From positions 1-64,000 of the forward strand of contig JAAFIG010000015.1 of assembly GCA_013298595.1 (NCBI GenBank): DNA of 64,000 bases, given 5' to 3'. A program made the translations under genes and the position numbers. Of the stretch, positions 1-7,908 are shown one piece after another. Within the stretch, counting starts at the first letter, position 1, and each line of letters begins with the position of its first letter. Source of the stretch: Deinococcales bacterium (GTDB taxonomy: Bacteria; Deinococcota; Deinococci; Deinococcales; JAAFIG01). A model generated the notes under the pieces. The model did not search any database and was not told where the DNA came from. It saw nothing but the letters and a program-made list of their open reading frames with translations.

Positions 1-893
1 CAAATAAAAACAGCTTGACTGGCTTGTAAATCAGCAAATTCATCGGTGCTAATCAAGCGATCTTTGAGCGTCATATAACCAAGTTCTTGAGCGATCTCGG
101 CGTATTTGTGCATACTCCGCCCTTCCATCACCACCCGACGATTGTGCTTCTCGGCAATACGAATAATATTTTGCACACGATGAATATGACTGGCAAAGGT
201 GGTCACAAAAACCCTGCCTTTGGCATTGGCAATAATCTTTTCAATTTCAGCCGCAACATCGGCTTCAGAAGGGGTTAAACCCATTTTTTCGGCACTGGTG
301 CTATCGGAAATTAACAGCATCACACCATCAGCACCTGCTTTAGAAATTTTCTCGAGATGACTGGTTTTACCATCTGCTGGGTTTTGATCGAGCTTAAAAT
401 CACCTGTGTGAATCACATTACCAATGGGGGTATGAATCAGTAACCCAGAGTTATCAGGAATCGAGTGGGTCATTTGGAACATATCCACTGTAAAACAAGG
501 CGAAACTTTAATGCGCTCATCGGTGGTCACTTCGCGTAAATCCAAATCTTCGGCAGCAATACCAAATTCCGAGAATTTTTCACGCAACAACCCCAAGGTT
601 AATTTCGCACCATACAATGGCACTTTTGGTAATCGTGGCAAAATATACGGCAATGCCCCGATGTGATCCTCGTGACCGTGGGTGATAATAAACGCTTTAA
701 TTTCATGAGCATGCTCGAGTAAATAATCTATTTTAGGTATAATTAAATCTATGCCCGGTTGATTACTATCTGGGAATGCCATACCGCCATCTACCACTAA
801 AATTTCTTCTTGATAGCGAAACACCATCATATTCTTACCAATTTCCCCAAAGCCACCCAGTGGGATGACTTCAAGATGTTTTTGTTGACTCAT
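1..893 (-). CDS. rnj: Ribonuclease J, N-terminal part (cut by window edge)
   Basis: Metallo-beta-lactamase/beta-CASP ribonuclease that processes and degrades mRNA and matures rRNA in the cytoplasm. I translated the minus strand by hand: the frame is open from ATG at 893 to the left edge, giving 297 residues, roughly half of the usual 550-600. It begins MSQQKHLEVIPLGGFGEIGK, the typical RNase J start, and carries the zinc motif HGHEDHIG followed by the HTGDFKLD segment. A Shine-Dalgarno AAGGA lies about 7 nt before the ATG. The catalytic C-terminal part lies outside the window. Identification is firm; RNase J1 and J2 cannot be told apart here. Confidence 0.93.
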   Translation of the reverse strand, partial: MSQQKHLEVIPLGGFGEIGKNMMVFRYQEEILVVDGGMAFPDSNQPGIDLIIPKIDYLLEHAHEIKAFIITHGHEDHIGALPYILPRLPKVPLYGAKLTLGLLREKFSEFGIAAEDLDLREVTTDERIKVSPCFTVDMFQMTHSIPDNSGLLIHTPIGNVIHTGDFKLDQNPADGKTSHLEKISKAGADGVMLLISDSTSAEKMGLTPSEADVAAEIEKIIANAKGRVFVTTFASHIHRVQNIIRIAEKHNRRVVMEGRSMHKYAEIAQELGYMTLKDRLISTDEFADLQASQAVFI

Positions 894-1155
894 TAAACAA
901 TCCTTTCGTGAAACGCTTAAAGCGCCACTTACCGTCACTGTCTTTTTTAGAACTCGAGAATCTCAAGCACACCGATTTTCTGCGACCGGTGTCATCGCGG
1001 TGAATCTAGTCTAGCAGTCTGCGCTCAAAAAACCAAGTTAGCCTTCTGACGTACTCCAAAATTCCAATCATCAGAGCAAAATAAGAACTTGGAAACCAAA
1101 ATAGTGTCTGAATCTCACTGAAAAACCGCTGAAGAAAGTGCATAATACAAAAACG

Positions 1156-1482
1156 ATGATTCTCGATGATGCAAAAATAACGTCTGACCATTTGACCCTC
1201 AACACCGCCGAGTGTCACCTTCGCACTTTAGACCCACGCAGTGGCGAAGTCACAGGTCATTTTGAATTACATGGCGAAACCCAAGTCCCTCGGGGATTAC
1301 CAAAATTATTTATCAGTGGTTGGGTCAAACTCGAAGTGAAACTCCTCTCGAGCGTCATGACTTCCACAGGTAAACGCCGTTACCGTTTTATGGCACTTTG
1401 CCCAGCCGAAGCCATCGGACCTTTAGATATGATGATGAACACAGCTAAAAACCCAACTGTGCTCGAGGATATGATGCGGTAA
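1156..1482 (+). CDS. Hypothetical protein, 108 aa
   Basis: A short soluble protein I do not recognise. The frame is open further upstream to a GTG at 1138, but ATG at 1156 gives a cleaner N-terminus (MILDDAKITSD). The middle reads like beta strands (TGHFELHGETQVPRGLPK, LFISGWVKLEVKLL) and the end is Met-rich. There is no signal peptide or membrane segment. CTCGAG occurs inside it, as in its neighbours, which argues for a resident coding sequence. It is followed by the polyamine-binding protein 120 bp downstream. The function is unknown; coding potential is inferred only from frame length and composition. Confidence 0.5.
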   Translation: MILDDAKITSDHLTLNTAECHLRTLDPRSGEVTGHFELHGETQVPRGLPKLFISGWVKLEVKLLSSVMTSTGKRRYRFMALCPAEAIGPLDMMMNTAKNPTVLEDMMR

Positions 1483-1605
1483 AGAGCAAATATGCCTCGC
1501 GCCCTACAATTATTGGGGTGTGATCGGCTCGCCGTTACGGTTCAACCTTCTTTTCACCTTTCTGTGCTTCTACCCTTTACAATGAATTCTCTCGAGGAGG
1601 TTCGT

Positions 1606-2646
1606 ATGCGTAAAGTGTTGATTGGCGCGTTTGGTTTAGCCGCATTATTGGCTGGTTTTGGTTCAGCCCAGAATAAAACCTTAAATTTCTTTAATTGGTC
1701 TGAATACATTGATCCAAAAATCATTAAAGATTTTGAGAAACTCGAGGGTGTCAAAGTTAATCAAAGTGTCTATGAAGCTAACGAAGATATGTTAGCTAAA
1801 CTCAAACAAGGTGGCACAAAACAATACGATGTTGTTGTTCCGAGTGGTTACATTGTTGGGGCGATGGTTAAACAAAATTTGTTACGTCCGTTAGATGCAG
1901 CTCTGATTCCTAATTTAAAGAATCTTGGTGCAAAATTTAAAAGCCCAGATTTTGATAAAGGTGGTAAGTACACAGTTGCGTACTTTTGGGGAACAACTGG
2001 TGTTGGTTATCGCAAAGATAAGTTACCCAAAGGGTTTGATCCGAGTTGGGCATTGTTTTTTGATCCTAAAAAAACCCCTGGTTCTTTTCAGCTCTTAGAT
2101 GATGCCCGTCCAACCATTGGCGCTGCACTCAAATACTTAGGTAAACCATTTAACAGCACCAACACAGCTGACTTAAAAGCAGCACTCGAGGTTTTACGAA
2201 CAGCCAAAGCCAAATCGGTTGGTTTTGGTGGTAGCCCCGATGGAAAACAAAAATTGTTAGCTGGACAAATTGTCATGGCAATCATGTTTAATTCCGAGGC
2301 AGTACGGGCTGCCGAAGAAGACCCAAATATTGGTTACTTTATTCCTAAAGAGGGTGCAGAAATTTGGTTAGATAACCTAGCTATTCCTAAAGATGCACCG
2401 AATTGGCAATTAGCCCATAAGTTCATCAATTACTTACTGGATGCAAAAGTAGCCGCTAAAAATGCGAACACCACCAAGAACAGCACACCTGTCGAAGCCG
2501 CTAAACCATTCCTCGAGAAAGCAGCTCTGAATAACCCATCGGTATACCCAAATGCAGCCACTTTAGCCACTCTCGAGTACACCCAAGATGTTGGTGTGAA
2601 TCAACGTTTATATGATGCTGTTTGGACGCAATTAAAAGCTCGGTAA
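1606..2646 (+). CDS. potD: Spermidine/putrescine-binding periplasmic protein (PotD family)
   Basis: Extracytoplasmic solute-binding protein of a polyamine-type ABC importer, 346 aa. The start is ATG 1606, preceded by GAGGAGG which overlaps a CTCGAG, rather than the upstream in-frame start at 1492. It gives a clean signal peptide (MRKVLIGAFGLAALLAGFGS, then AQ). The mature protein opens with LNFFNWSEYIDPKIIKDFE and later has YDVVVPSGYIV, both typical of PotD/PotF. No permease or ATPase gene is adjacent, so the rest of the importer must lie elsewhere. A small membrane protein follows 3 nt after the stop. The ligand (putrescine, spermidine or another cation) cannot be decided from sequence. Confidence 0.85.
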   Translation: MRKVLIGAFGLAALLAGFGSAQNKTLNFFNWSEYIDPKIIKDFEKLEGVKVNQSVYEANEDMLAKLKQGGTKQYDVVVPSGYIVGAMVKQNLLRPLDAALIPNLKNLGAKFKSPDFDKGGKYTVAYFWGTTGVGYRKDKLPKGFDPSWALFFDPKKTPGSFQLLDDARPTIGAALKYLGKPFNSTNTADLKAALEVLRTAKAKSVGFGGSPDGKQKLLAGQIVMAIMFNSEAVRAAEEDPNIGYFIPKEGAEIWLDNLAIPKDAPNWQLAHKFINYLLDAKVAAKNANTTKNSTPVEAAKPFLEKAALNNPSVYPNAATLATLEYTQDVGVNQRLYDAVWTQLKAR

Positions 2647-2649
2647 GTC

Positions 2650-3048
2650 ATGCGTGACGATCTCGAGAAGATTGTTTGTAACTGCCATTTTTTACTGTTT
2701 GCCACAGGACTTACCCTGATTGTTGGTCAAGTTGGATTGGCATGGATACTAACCAAAGAACAAGAAAACCTTTGGTTAGTATTGCCTTTGATAACCGAAG
2801 TACAACACTTTTTCCTGCGATTGATTGGTGCAAATCTTTATCAAAAATACCAGATTTTTTTTGGCTCACACATACTTGTTGTAACGCTTCTCTGTCTGAT
2901 TTGGACAGCTTTTCATGCCTTACAAATTAAAAACCAACTGGATAACCAAAATTGGTTTGGCACAAGTACCTTGTATATTCTTAGTTTACTCTCGAGTTGG
3001 ATTGGTTTTAGCGTCATAACTTCTTTTTACAATGGCACGCTTTATTAA
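2650..3048 (+). CDS. Small integral membrane protein, unknown function
   Basis: 132 aa, starting 3 nt after the polyamine-binding gene and therefore probably co-transcribed. Four hydrophobic stretches are visible: around residues 12-33 (FLLFATGLTLIVGQVGLAWI), 40-60, 72-92 (HILVVTLLCLIWTAFHAL) and 105-125 (STLYILSLLSSWIGFSVI). There is no conserved motif that I recognise. Its position suggests a link to the binding protein, but nothing in the sequence shows it to be an ABC permease subunit, and it lacks the EAA loop. Confidence 0.6.
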   Translation: MRDDLEKIVCNCHFLLFATGLTLIVGQVGLAWILTKEQENLWLVLPLITEVQHFFLRLIGANLYQKYQIFFGSHILVVTLLCLIWTAFHALQIKNQLDNQNWFGTSTLYILSLLSSWIGFSVITSFYNGTLY

Positions 3049-3214
3049 ATGATTGGGCTTGCTGTGACGGTTGTTGGTTATATCATGTTTAGTTTTTCTC
3101 CAAATGTGGCACTTGCCTTGTTTGGCTGGCTTTTTACATGGTTTTCTTGATTGCTTATTCAGCCACTCGAGATGTTTTCTTATGGTAAAGTTACGTAGCG
3201 CAAAAAAATTGCGT

Positions 3215-3345
3215 TGTTCTCGAGAAGAAACACACAGCTCGGTTGGTAGTCCGAGCGATTCACCCCTTACAGTGCTTGCACTGCCCACTTTTCAAAGAAC
3301 CTAATTCGAGTGTCAGCGAACTTTTCGCTGATGTTGGTATCTCGA
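3215..3345 (+). ncRNA. Candidate yjdF-type riboswitch leader
   Basis: A structured-looking leader ends just before the yjdF-like gene. Visible helices are GCTCGG (3237-3242) with CCGAGC (3251-3256) around the loop TTGGTAGT; CAGTG (3270-3274) with CACTG (3279-3283) around CTTG; and CAGCGAA (3314-3320) with TTCGCTG (3324-3330). Conserved-looking single-stranded stretches such as ACTTTTCAAAGAACC lie between them. In Firmicutes, yjdF genes are controlled by an azaaromatic-binding riboswitch. The match here rests on gene context and fold, not on a covariance search. Outer boundaries are approximate. Confidence 0.55.
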
Positions 3346-3359
3346 GAAAGGGCTTTGTG

Positions 3360-3770
3360 ATGCGAATTGTGTTGACAGTGTTGTTTGAAGCGCCGTTTTG
3401 GATTGCTATTTTTGAACGCGAAGAGTTAGGCAAAATCAGTGTAGCTCGAGTAGTTTTTGGATCAGAACCCACCTCTCCTGAGTTACTGAGTTGGCTTTTA
3501 ACGCATTACTCAAATCTTGAGTTTTCGCAGGTTAGCATGGCAACGTTGCATCAATCTCGAGTGGTTAATCCTAAACGAGCCACTCGAGAAGCCAAACGCT
3601 CTGCTTTGAATACAGGTGTCTCGAGTGCTGCTGCGGATGTGATGCGTTTAGAACTCGAGCGGCGAAAACTCGAGCGTCGTGTGGTGTCTAAAGAAGAACG
3701 TGAAGCCGAAGCTGAACGGCAGTATCAGATTCATCGGGCAAAAGCTAAAGCACGACATCGTGGTAAATGA
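3360..3770 (+). CDS. yjdF: YjdF family protein (DUF2992)
   Basis: 136 aa starting at ATG 3360. The frame is open from 3243, but the upstream part overlaps the candidate leader RNA. The start MRIVLTVLFEAPFWIAIFER, then ISVARVVFGSEPTSPELL, matches the YjdF family. A highly charged basic C-terminus follows (KRATREAKRS, LERRKLERRVVSKEEREAEA, ending in KAKARHRGK). The family is best known in Firmicutes, where it lies behind a riboswitch responding to azaaromatic compounds; its biochemical role is unsettled. Five CTCGAG sites fall within the last 230 bp of coding sequence, so the gene is well adapted to this genome. It is monocistronic here. Confidence 0.85.
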   Translation: MRIVLTVLFEAPFWIAIFEREELGKISVARVVFGSEPTSPELLSWLLTHYSNLEFSQVSMATLHQSRVVNPKRATREAKRSALNTGVSSAAADVMRLELERRKLERRVVSKEEREAEAERQYQIHRAKAKARHRGK

Positions 3771-3810
3771 TTTTATTGAATGAGCTTTTTAGCTTAGTGG
3801 TGTTTTGGAC

Positions 3811-3839
3811 TTGCAAATTTTAATAAGTATACTTATTAT
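3811..3839 (+). promoter_or_regulatory. Promoter with overlapping 18-bp palindromic operator, probably MarR-controlled
   Basis: A -35-like TTGCAA (3811-3816) and a -10-like TATTAT (3834-3839) are separated by 17 bp. A perfect palindrome TAATAAGTATACTTATTA (3821-3838) fills the spacer and runs into the -10 box. Downstream is GGAGG and the ATG of the SRPBCC gene, followed by a MarR regulator. A symmetric site between -35 and -10 is typical of a MarR repressor operator; autoregulation of the operon is my inference. Confidence 0.7.
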
Positions 3840-3865
3840 ATAACCCAAGAACCAAGGAGGTTCAA

Positions 3866-4285
3866 ATGTGGAAAACCCAAACAAGTAGTATCTCGAGCGC
3901 AACACCACAAACCATTTGGAAGCTATATGAAGACGTGACCAACTGGAAAAACTGGGATGTTGGCATTCAAGACAGCACCCTCGAAACAACCTTTTCAGTT
4001 GGCTCGAGCGGCACACTCCGTCCAAACGGGTCACTTATCGACCTGCCATTTTTACTAACCAAAGTTATTCCACTCGAGGTATTTGTGGATATCACACCAC
4101 TACCCAATGCAAATATCACTTTCACTCATACGCTCGAGGTTGTCCCAGAAGGCACACGCATCACCCATAGTGCCGAAATAAGTGGCTTAGACTGGCAAAA
4201 ATACGCTACTACAATTGGTCAAAAAATCGAAATAGACTTACCAAAAGCTGTAGAGACCTTAGCAATACTGGCAGCCAATCTGTAA
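3866..4285 (+). CDS. SRPBCC (START-like) family protein, polyketide-cyclase type
   Basis: 139 aa, first gene of a four-gene operon with strong SD (AAGGAGG). The pattern MWKTQTSSISSATPQTIWKL, then YEDVTNWKNWDVGIQDS, is the N-terminal helix-strand of SRPBCC ligand-binding proteins. A later stretch (NITFTHTLEVVPEGTRITHS) is the sheet, and the end forms the long C-terminal helix that closes the hydrophobic pocket. These proteins bind hydrophobic ligands or act in resistance and biosynthesis; the ligand is not predictable. Pairing with MarR and a palindromic operator suggests induction by a small aromatic or lipophilic compound (inference). Confidence 0.8.
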   Translation: MWKTQTSSISSATPQTIWKLYEDVTNWKNWDVGIQDSTLETTFSVGSSGTLRPNGSLIDLPFLLTKVIPLEVFVDITPLPNANITFTHTLEVVPEGTRITHSAEISGLDWQKYATTIGQKIEIDLPKAVETLAILAANL

Positions 4286-4288
4286 ACT
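4283..4288 (+). promoter_or_regulatory. Possible leaderless -10 box (TAAACT) for marR
   Basis: TAAACT overlaps the stop codon of the SRPBCC gene and lies 7 nt before the MarR ATG at 4296, matching the TAnnnT spacing seen before many other genes here. It may provide internal expression of the regulator. Confidence 0.4.
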
Positions 4289-4295
4289 AAGCAGT

Positions 4296-4748
4296 ATGTC
4301 CAACCATATCGCCTCGAAATTTAGCAGCCCATACGACAGCACGGGTTTTTTATTGTGGCGAGTCTCGAGCGCTTGGCAACGCAGTATCCGTGATGCTTTA
4401 GAAAATTTAGGTTTAACCCACGCACAATTTGTTTTACTCGCCAATCTGGGTTCGCTCGAGACAACAGGTGAAGTAACCCAAGTTAAACTTGCCGAACGCA
4501 TTGGAGCTGATGTGATGACCACCTCGAGTTTGGTTCGATCAATGGAACAAAAAGGCTATTTGCTACGAGCAAAACAGATGAGCGACGCTCGAGCCAATAC
4601 ATTACAACTCTCAAAAACAGGTTTAGCTTTAGTCCGAAAAGCCATTCCATTAGTCGAAAAAGCAGATGAACTGTTCTTTGCCAATCTTGAGCAATCCAAT
4701 GTTTTTAAACTCGAGTTACAACGTTTAATTGGAAAGGAAACCCCATGA
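4296..4748 (+). CDS. MarR family transcriptional regulator
   Basis: 150 aa winged-helix repressor. The order is typical: an N-terminal dimerisation helix (FLLWRVSSAWQRSIRDALEN), then LGLTHAQFVLLANL, the recognition region (VKLAERIGADVMTTSSLVRS, then MEQKGYLLRA), a wing (MSDARANTLQLSKTG) and a C-terminal dimer helix. It is the second gene of the operon behind the 3821-3838 palindrome and probably represses it. Its stop overlaps the start of the EVE-domain gene by 4 nt (ATGA), so the two are translationally coupled. The inducer is unknown. Confidence 0.9.
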   Translation: MSNHIASKFSSPYDSTGFLLWRVSSAWQRSIRDALENLGLTHAQFVLLANLGSLETTGEVTQVKLAERIGADVMTTSSLVRSMEQKGYLLRAKQMSDARANTLQLSKTGLALVRKAIPLVEKADELFFANLEQSNVFKLELQRLIGKETP

Positions 4749-5170
4749 AATACTGGATTGGTGTAGCTTGCAAAAACCATGTGCAACGCGGTATTGCTGG
4801 TGGTTTTGCCCAACTCGGACATGGCAAGCGTAGCGGCGTTGCTAAATTAAATACTGGCGATTGGATTATTTATTACTCACCACGCACCGAACTCGAGGGA
4901 GGCGAAACACTACAAGCCTTTACTGGTATCGGAAACGTTATTGGTGAAAAAGTTTACCAAGTCTCGAGTGAAAATTCTTTTTGTCCATATCGCCGTGATG
5001 TAAAATTTCTAGCAGCAACTGATGCACCAATCAAACCGCTGCTCAGGGTTTTATCGTTTATCAAAGACCCGCAGCGTTGGGGGCACCCTTTTCGAGCAGG
5101 GCAACTCGAGATACCAGCCGCAGATTTTTTAACCATTGCCACTGCCATGAACGTTACACTCAAGCCATGA
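4745..5170 (+). CDS. EVE domain-containing protein (UPF0310/PUA-like)
   Basis: 141 aa with the EVE-domain opening MKYWIGVACKNHVQRGIAGG, then LGHGKRSGVAKLNTGDWIIY and YSPRTELEGGETLQAFTGIG. EVE domains belong to the PUA superfamily, are thought to read modified bases in DNA or RNA, and often occur in defence or stress operons. Here the gene is coupled by 4-nt overlaps to MarR upstream and to the GNAT gene downstream. The context favours a drug- or stress-responsive operon rather than a restriction system. No partner nuclease domain is fused. Confidence 0.85.
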   Translation: MKYWIGVACKNHVQRGIAGGFAQLGHGKRSGVAKLNTGDWIIYYSPRTELEGGETLQAFTGIGNVIGEKVYQVSSENSFCPYRRDVKFLAATDAPIKPLLRVLSFIKDPQRWGHPFRAGQLEIPAADFLTIATAMNVTLKP

Positions 5171-5607
5171 TTTTTCGACTATATCAAATAAACGATCAAG
5201 CTGCTTGTCTCGAGATCTTTGATTCTAATTGCCCAAAATTTTTTGCACCAAACGAAAGACAAGCTTTTATTACCGACTTATCCGAGTTCTTAAATTATTT
5301 TGTGCTCGAGAAAGAAAACCAAATTGTTGCTTGCGGCGGACTCGAGCAAATTCGTACAGGTATTTGGGTTTTATGCTGGGGTATGGTGCAACAAGATTTA
5401 CACCATCAAGGTTTCGGCAAAGCACTACTCGAGTACCGTTTAGCTTGGCTAAAAACACAACCCATAGTACATGAATTGCATTTAGATACCACACCATTGT
5501 CAAGCGGATTCTTTGCAAAATACGGATTTGAAATTGTTCAAGTCACACCCAATGGATACGCCATCGGTTTAGATCGAGTTGATATGGTGTTAAAGTTACT
5601 GACATAA
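5167..5607 (+). CDS. GNAT family N-acetyltransferase
   Basis: 146 aa; ATG 5167 overlaps the EVE stop (ATGA), so I prefer it over the longer frame from 5077. The fold is visible in order: an N-terminal strand MIFRLYQINDQAACLEIF, a central strand (NQIVACGGLEQIRTGIWVL), the acetyl-CoA loop HHQGFGKALLEYRL (a Q/RxxGxG/A pattern), and LSSGFFAKYGFEIVQVT near the end. It probably acetylates an amino group of a small molecule or protein. It is the last gene of the MarR-controlled operon, and a resistance-type acetyltransferase would fit that setting (inference). Confidence 0.85.
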   Translation: MIFRLYQINDQAACLEIFDSNCPKFFAPNERQAFITDLSEFLNYFVLEKENQIVACGGLEQIRTGIWVLCWGMVQQDLHHQGFGKALLEYRLAWLKTQPIVHELHLDTTPLSSGFFAKYGFEIVQVTPNGYAIGLDRVDMVLKLLT

Positions 5608-5778
5608 ACATTGCAGTACACAGGCAGCTCGAATTCAATATTTCTCAATTAGCACATCCAAACAATCATCCCTACACGTATTTCCTTTACAGATGTCTCG
5701 AGTTGCATCTCTGGCATCAAAGGTACACTCGTGGAAGTTTTGGGCAGAAACTCCTATTTTTTGCCCAAAACAATTTGT

Positions 5779-5784
5779 TAAGCT
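5779..5784 (+). promoter_or_regulatory. Leaderless -10 box (TAAGCT) for zapE
   Basis: TAAGCT lies 7 nt before an in-frame GTG at 5792 and decides that start over the ATG codons at 5693 and 5843, neither of which has a good Shine-Dalgarno. Confidence 0.45.
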
Positions 5785-5791
5785 CCGAGTT

Positions 5792-6799
5792 GTGCCCGTT
5801 GTTGAATTACGCAGTCGCAATCAAGAGGTCAAACCCGAGCAGATGCTGGCTGGTTTTATACCACCAGCTCGGTTTGCTCGAGTGCGTTTTAATAATTATC
5901 AACCCAATATTGCTTTTGCTACGCAAGCCCAAGCCAGAGCCAGACTCGAGGCTTTTGTGCGAGCAGACACCAGCAAGGGCTTATTTGGTTTTTTGAAAAA
6001 ACCCAGTATCTCGCCGAGTTTGTACTTAGATGGTGGTTTTGGTGTTGGTAAAACGCATTTACTGGCAGCAACATGGCATGAATTTACGGGGAGCAAATTT
6101 TTTCTCAGTTTTGCCGAACTGACTTTTGCCATTGGTGCACTTGGTATGCCTCGAGCTGTCGAAGCTTTTGGTCAAGCAAAACTGCTTTGCATCGACGAAT
6201 TTGAACTCGATGATGTTGGTAATACACTGGTTGTCTCGAGGTTTCTGGGTGAATTATTGCCACGTGGCACTCGAGTTGTGACAACCAGCAACACCTTACC
6301 CGAACAACTGGGCGAAGGGCGTTTTAATGCCGATGATTTCAAACGCGAAATTCAAGGGATAGCCGCACACTTTGAAGGTTTTCGCATAGATGGCGCGGAT
6401 TATCGTCACCGCGAAGGATTACGCCCACCTCAACCACTCTCGAGTTTACAACTCAAACATGCTATCGAAAACACCACAGGTAACATTGCTGTGGAAACCT
6501 GCACAGGTTTACTCAGGCACCTTGCTGCTATGCACCCAATTCGTTTTAATCACATGCTCGAGGATTTAGACGCAGTGTTTCTCGAGGGTTTAGCCCCAAT
6601 CGAAAAACAAGATGATGCGCTGCGTTTTGTGCATTTTGTGGACAAACTTTACGACCGAGAAATCAAACTCAGCCTGACTGGCGAACCCCTCGAGACCCTA
6701 TTCCCCAGTTCCTACAAAAATGGTGGGTATGCCAAAAAATATGCTCGTTGTCTCTCGAGACTGGGCGAGTTAATGCGTGAATCCGCCTTGCAACGTTAA
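5792..6799 (+). CDS. zapE: AFG1/ZapE family ATPase
   Basis: 335 aa from GTG 5792. The P-loop is LYLDGGFGVGKTHLLAATWH and the Walker B region is AKLLCIDEFELDDVGNTLVV, where ZapE/AFG1 proteins characteristically have CIDEFE. A sensor-like VVTTSNTLPEQLGEGRF and the DxR-containing QGIAAHFEGFRIDG segment follow. ZapE acts on FtsZ in Proteobacteria, and mitochondrial AFG1 assists quality control; the role in this lineage is not shown. The open frame extends upstream to 5693, but that part has no conservation I recognise. It stands alone, followed by a purine-rich intergenic repeat. Confidence 0.85.
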   Translation: MPVVELRSRNQEVKPEQMLAGFIPPARFARVRFNNYQPNIAFATQAQARARLEAFVRADTSKGLFGFLKKPSISPSLYLDGGFGVGKTHLLAATWHEFTGSKFFLSFAELTFAIGALGMPRAVEAFGQAKLLCIDEFELDDVGNTLVVSRFLGELLPRGTRVVTTSNTLPEQLGEGRFNADDFKREIQGIAAHFEGFRIDGADYRHREGLRPPQPLSSLQLKHAIENTTGNIAVETCTGLLRHLAAMHPIRFNHMLEDLDAVFLEGLAPIEKQDDALRFVHFVDKLYDREIKLSLTGEPLETLFPSSYKNGGYAKKYARCLSRLGELMRESALQR

Positions 6800-6909
6800 C
6801 AGCTAAAGAAAGGTTAAAGGAGAAAGGCACTACCCTTTGGCTTTCCGCTTTCGTCTTTTCTCCGCCCTTCTGTCACACCCAAGACACCAATCGGTTGCCA
6901 CTCGAGTGC

Positions 6910-6915
6910 TACCCT
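6910..6915 (+). promoter_or_regulatory. Leaderless -10 box (TACCCT) for moxR
   Basis: TACCCT is 5 nt before ATG 6921, with no Shine-Dalgarno in between. Confidence 0.4.
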
Positions 6916-6920
6916 AGTGT

Positions 6921-7856
6921 ATGTCTGATGGAGTTGAATTGGTGCATGGTGCGGCGACACAGTTAAAGCAGAGCCTCGAGCGTGTGTTAATTGGGCAAAC
7001 CGTGGTAGTTGAAAATCTGATTGCCGTGGCAATGGCGGGTGGTCATGCGTTGCTTGAAGGTGTGCCCGGTTTAGGTAAGACTTTGTTGGCTTCGAGTTTT
7101 TCTCGAGCTGCGAATCTGGAGTACCGACGGGTGCAGTTCACACCTGATCTGATGCCAGCTGATATTACTGGTACACAAGTAATTGAGTCTTCGGCAGGGA
7201 AACTCGAGTATCGTTTTCAGCGTGGACCTGTGTTTGCCCAAGTGCTACTTGCCGATGAAATTAATCGTGCCACACCAAAAACCCAGTCGGCGTTACTCGA
7301 GGCAATGCAAGAAGGTGCTGTGACAATTGCAGGTGAACGCCACGAATTACCTAAGCCTTTTTTGGTGATTGCTACGCAAAACCCACTCGAGATGGAAGGT
7401 ACGTATCCGCTGCCTGAAGCACAACTGGATCGGTTCTTAGCCAAACTCGAGTTTCAACGCCCGAACCCTGAAACCTTAAAACGCATTCTTGAAACAGGTG
7501 AGCCAAGCCCGCCCAATCAAGTGCTTGAACTAGGGCAACTCGAGCAAATTCGAGCTGTGACCCGCGAAGTACCTGTTTCGCAACCCATGCTCGATTACAT
7601 GGTGCAACTGGTCGAAGCCACCCATCACGACCCTCGAGTTCGTTATGGTTTATCGCCCCGAGCCGCGCAAGCCTTATTGGGCATGGCTCGAGCTTTTGCC
7701 TTGCTTGCCGCTCGTCCATTTGTTTCTAAAGAAGATGTATTGCGTGCCTTACCACTGATTGCCAATCACCGTATGGTTTTATCGTTTGAAGCTGAACTCG
7801 AGGGAATCAAGGTTGGCAGCATTCTCGAGAAAGTATTAAGCACCGTCAAAGCCTAA
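6921..7856 (+). CDS. moxR: MoxR family AAA+ ATPase
   Basis: 311 aa chaperone-like ATPase. Walker A is GHALLEGVPGLGKTLLASSF, Walker B is VLLADEINRATPKTQSALLE, sensor 1 is FLVIATQNPLEMEGTYPLPE, and the C-terminal lid carries YGLSPRAAQALL with sensor 2 arginine. MoxR proteins work with von Willebrand-type or DUF58 partners in maturation of enzymes or envelope complexes. The DUF58 gene follows 52 bp downstream, the classic pairing, separated by a strong hairpin that could attenuate transcription. Confidence 0.95.
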   Translation: MSDGVELVHGAATQLKQSLERVLIGQTVVVENLIAVAMAGGHALLEGVPGLGKTLLASSFSRAANLEYRRVQFTPDLMPADITGTQVIESSAGKLEYRFQRGPVFAQVLLADEINRATPKTQSALLEAMQEGAVTIAGERHELPKPFLVIATQNPLEMEGTYPLPEAQLDRFLAKLEFQRPNPETLKRILETGEPSPPNQVLELGQLEQIRAVTREVPVSQPMLDYMVQLVEATHHDPRVRYGLSPRAAQALLGMARAFALLAARPFVSKEDVLRALPLIANHRMVLSFEAELEGIKVGSILEKVLSTVKA

Positions 7857-7867
7857 CCATACCGTAA

Positions 7868-7887
7868 GGGCGAGGCACGCCTCGCCC
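7868..7887. repeat. Hairpin GGGCGAGGC-AC-GCCTCGCCC with T-run, between moxR and DUF58
   Basis: A 9-bp perfect stem with only two loop bases is followed by AGTTTTT, so it could act as an attenuating terminator on the plus strand. Its core is the same as the dispersed palindrome at 8694, 10665 and 16285, which makes it part of a repeat family. Confidence 0.7.
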
Positions 7888-7908
7888 AGTTTTTCCGAGG
7901 TTTATTCA

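Noticed and set aside
3071-3304. 77-codon plus-strand frame before yjdF
   Set aside because: It runs through the hairpins of the candidate riboswitch and has no Shine-Dalgarno or leaderless box.
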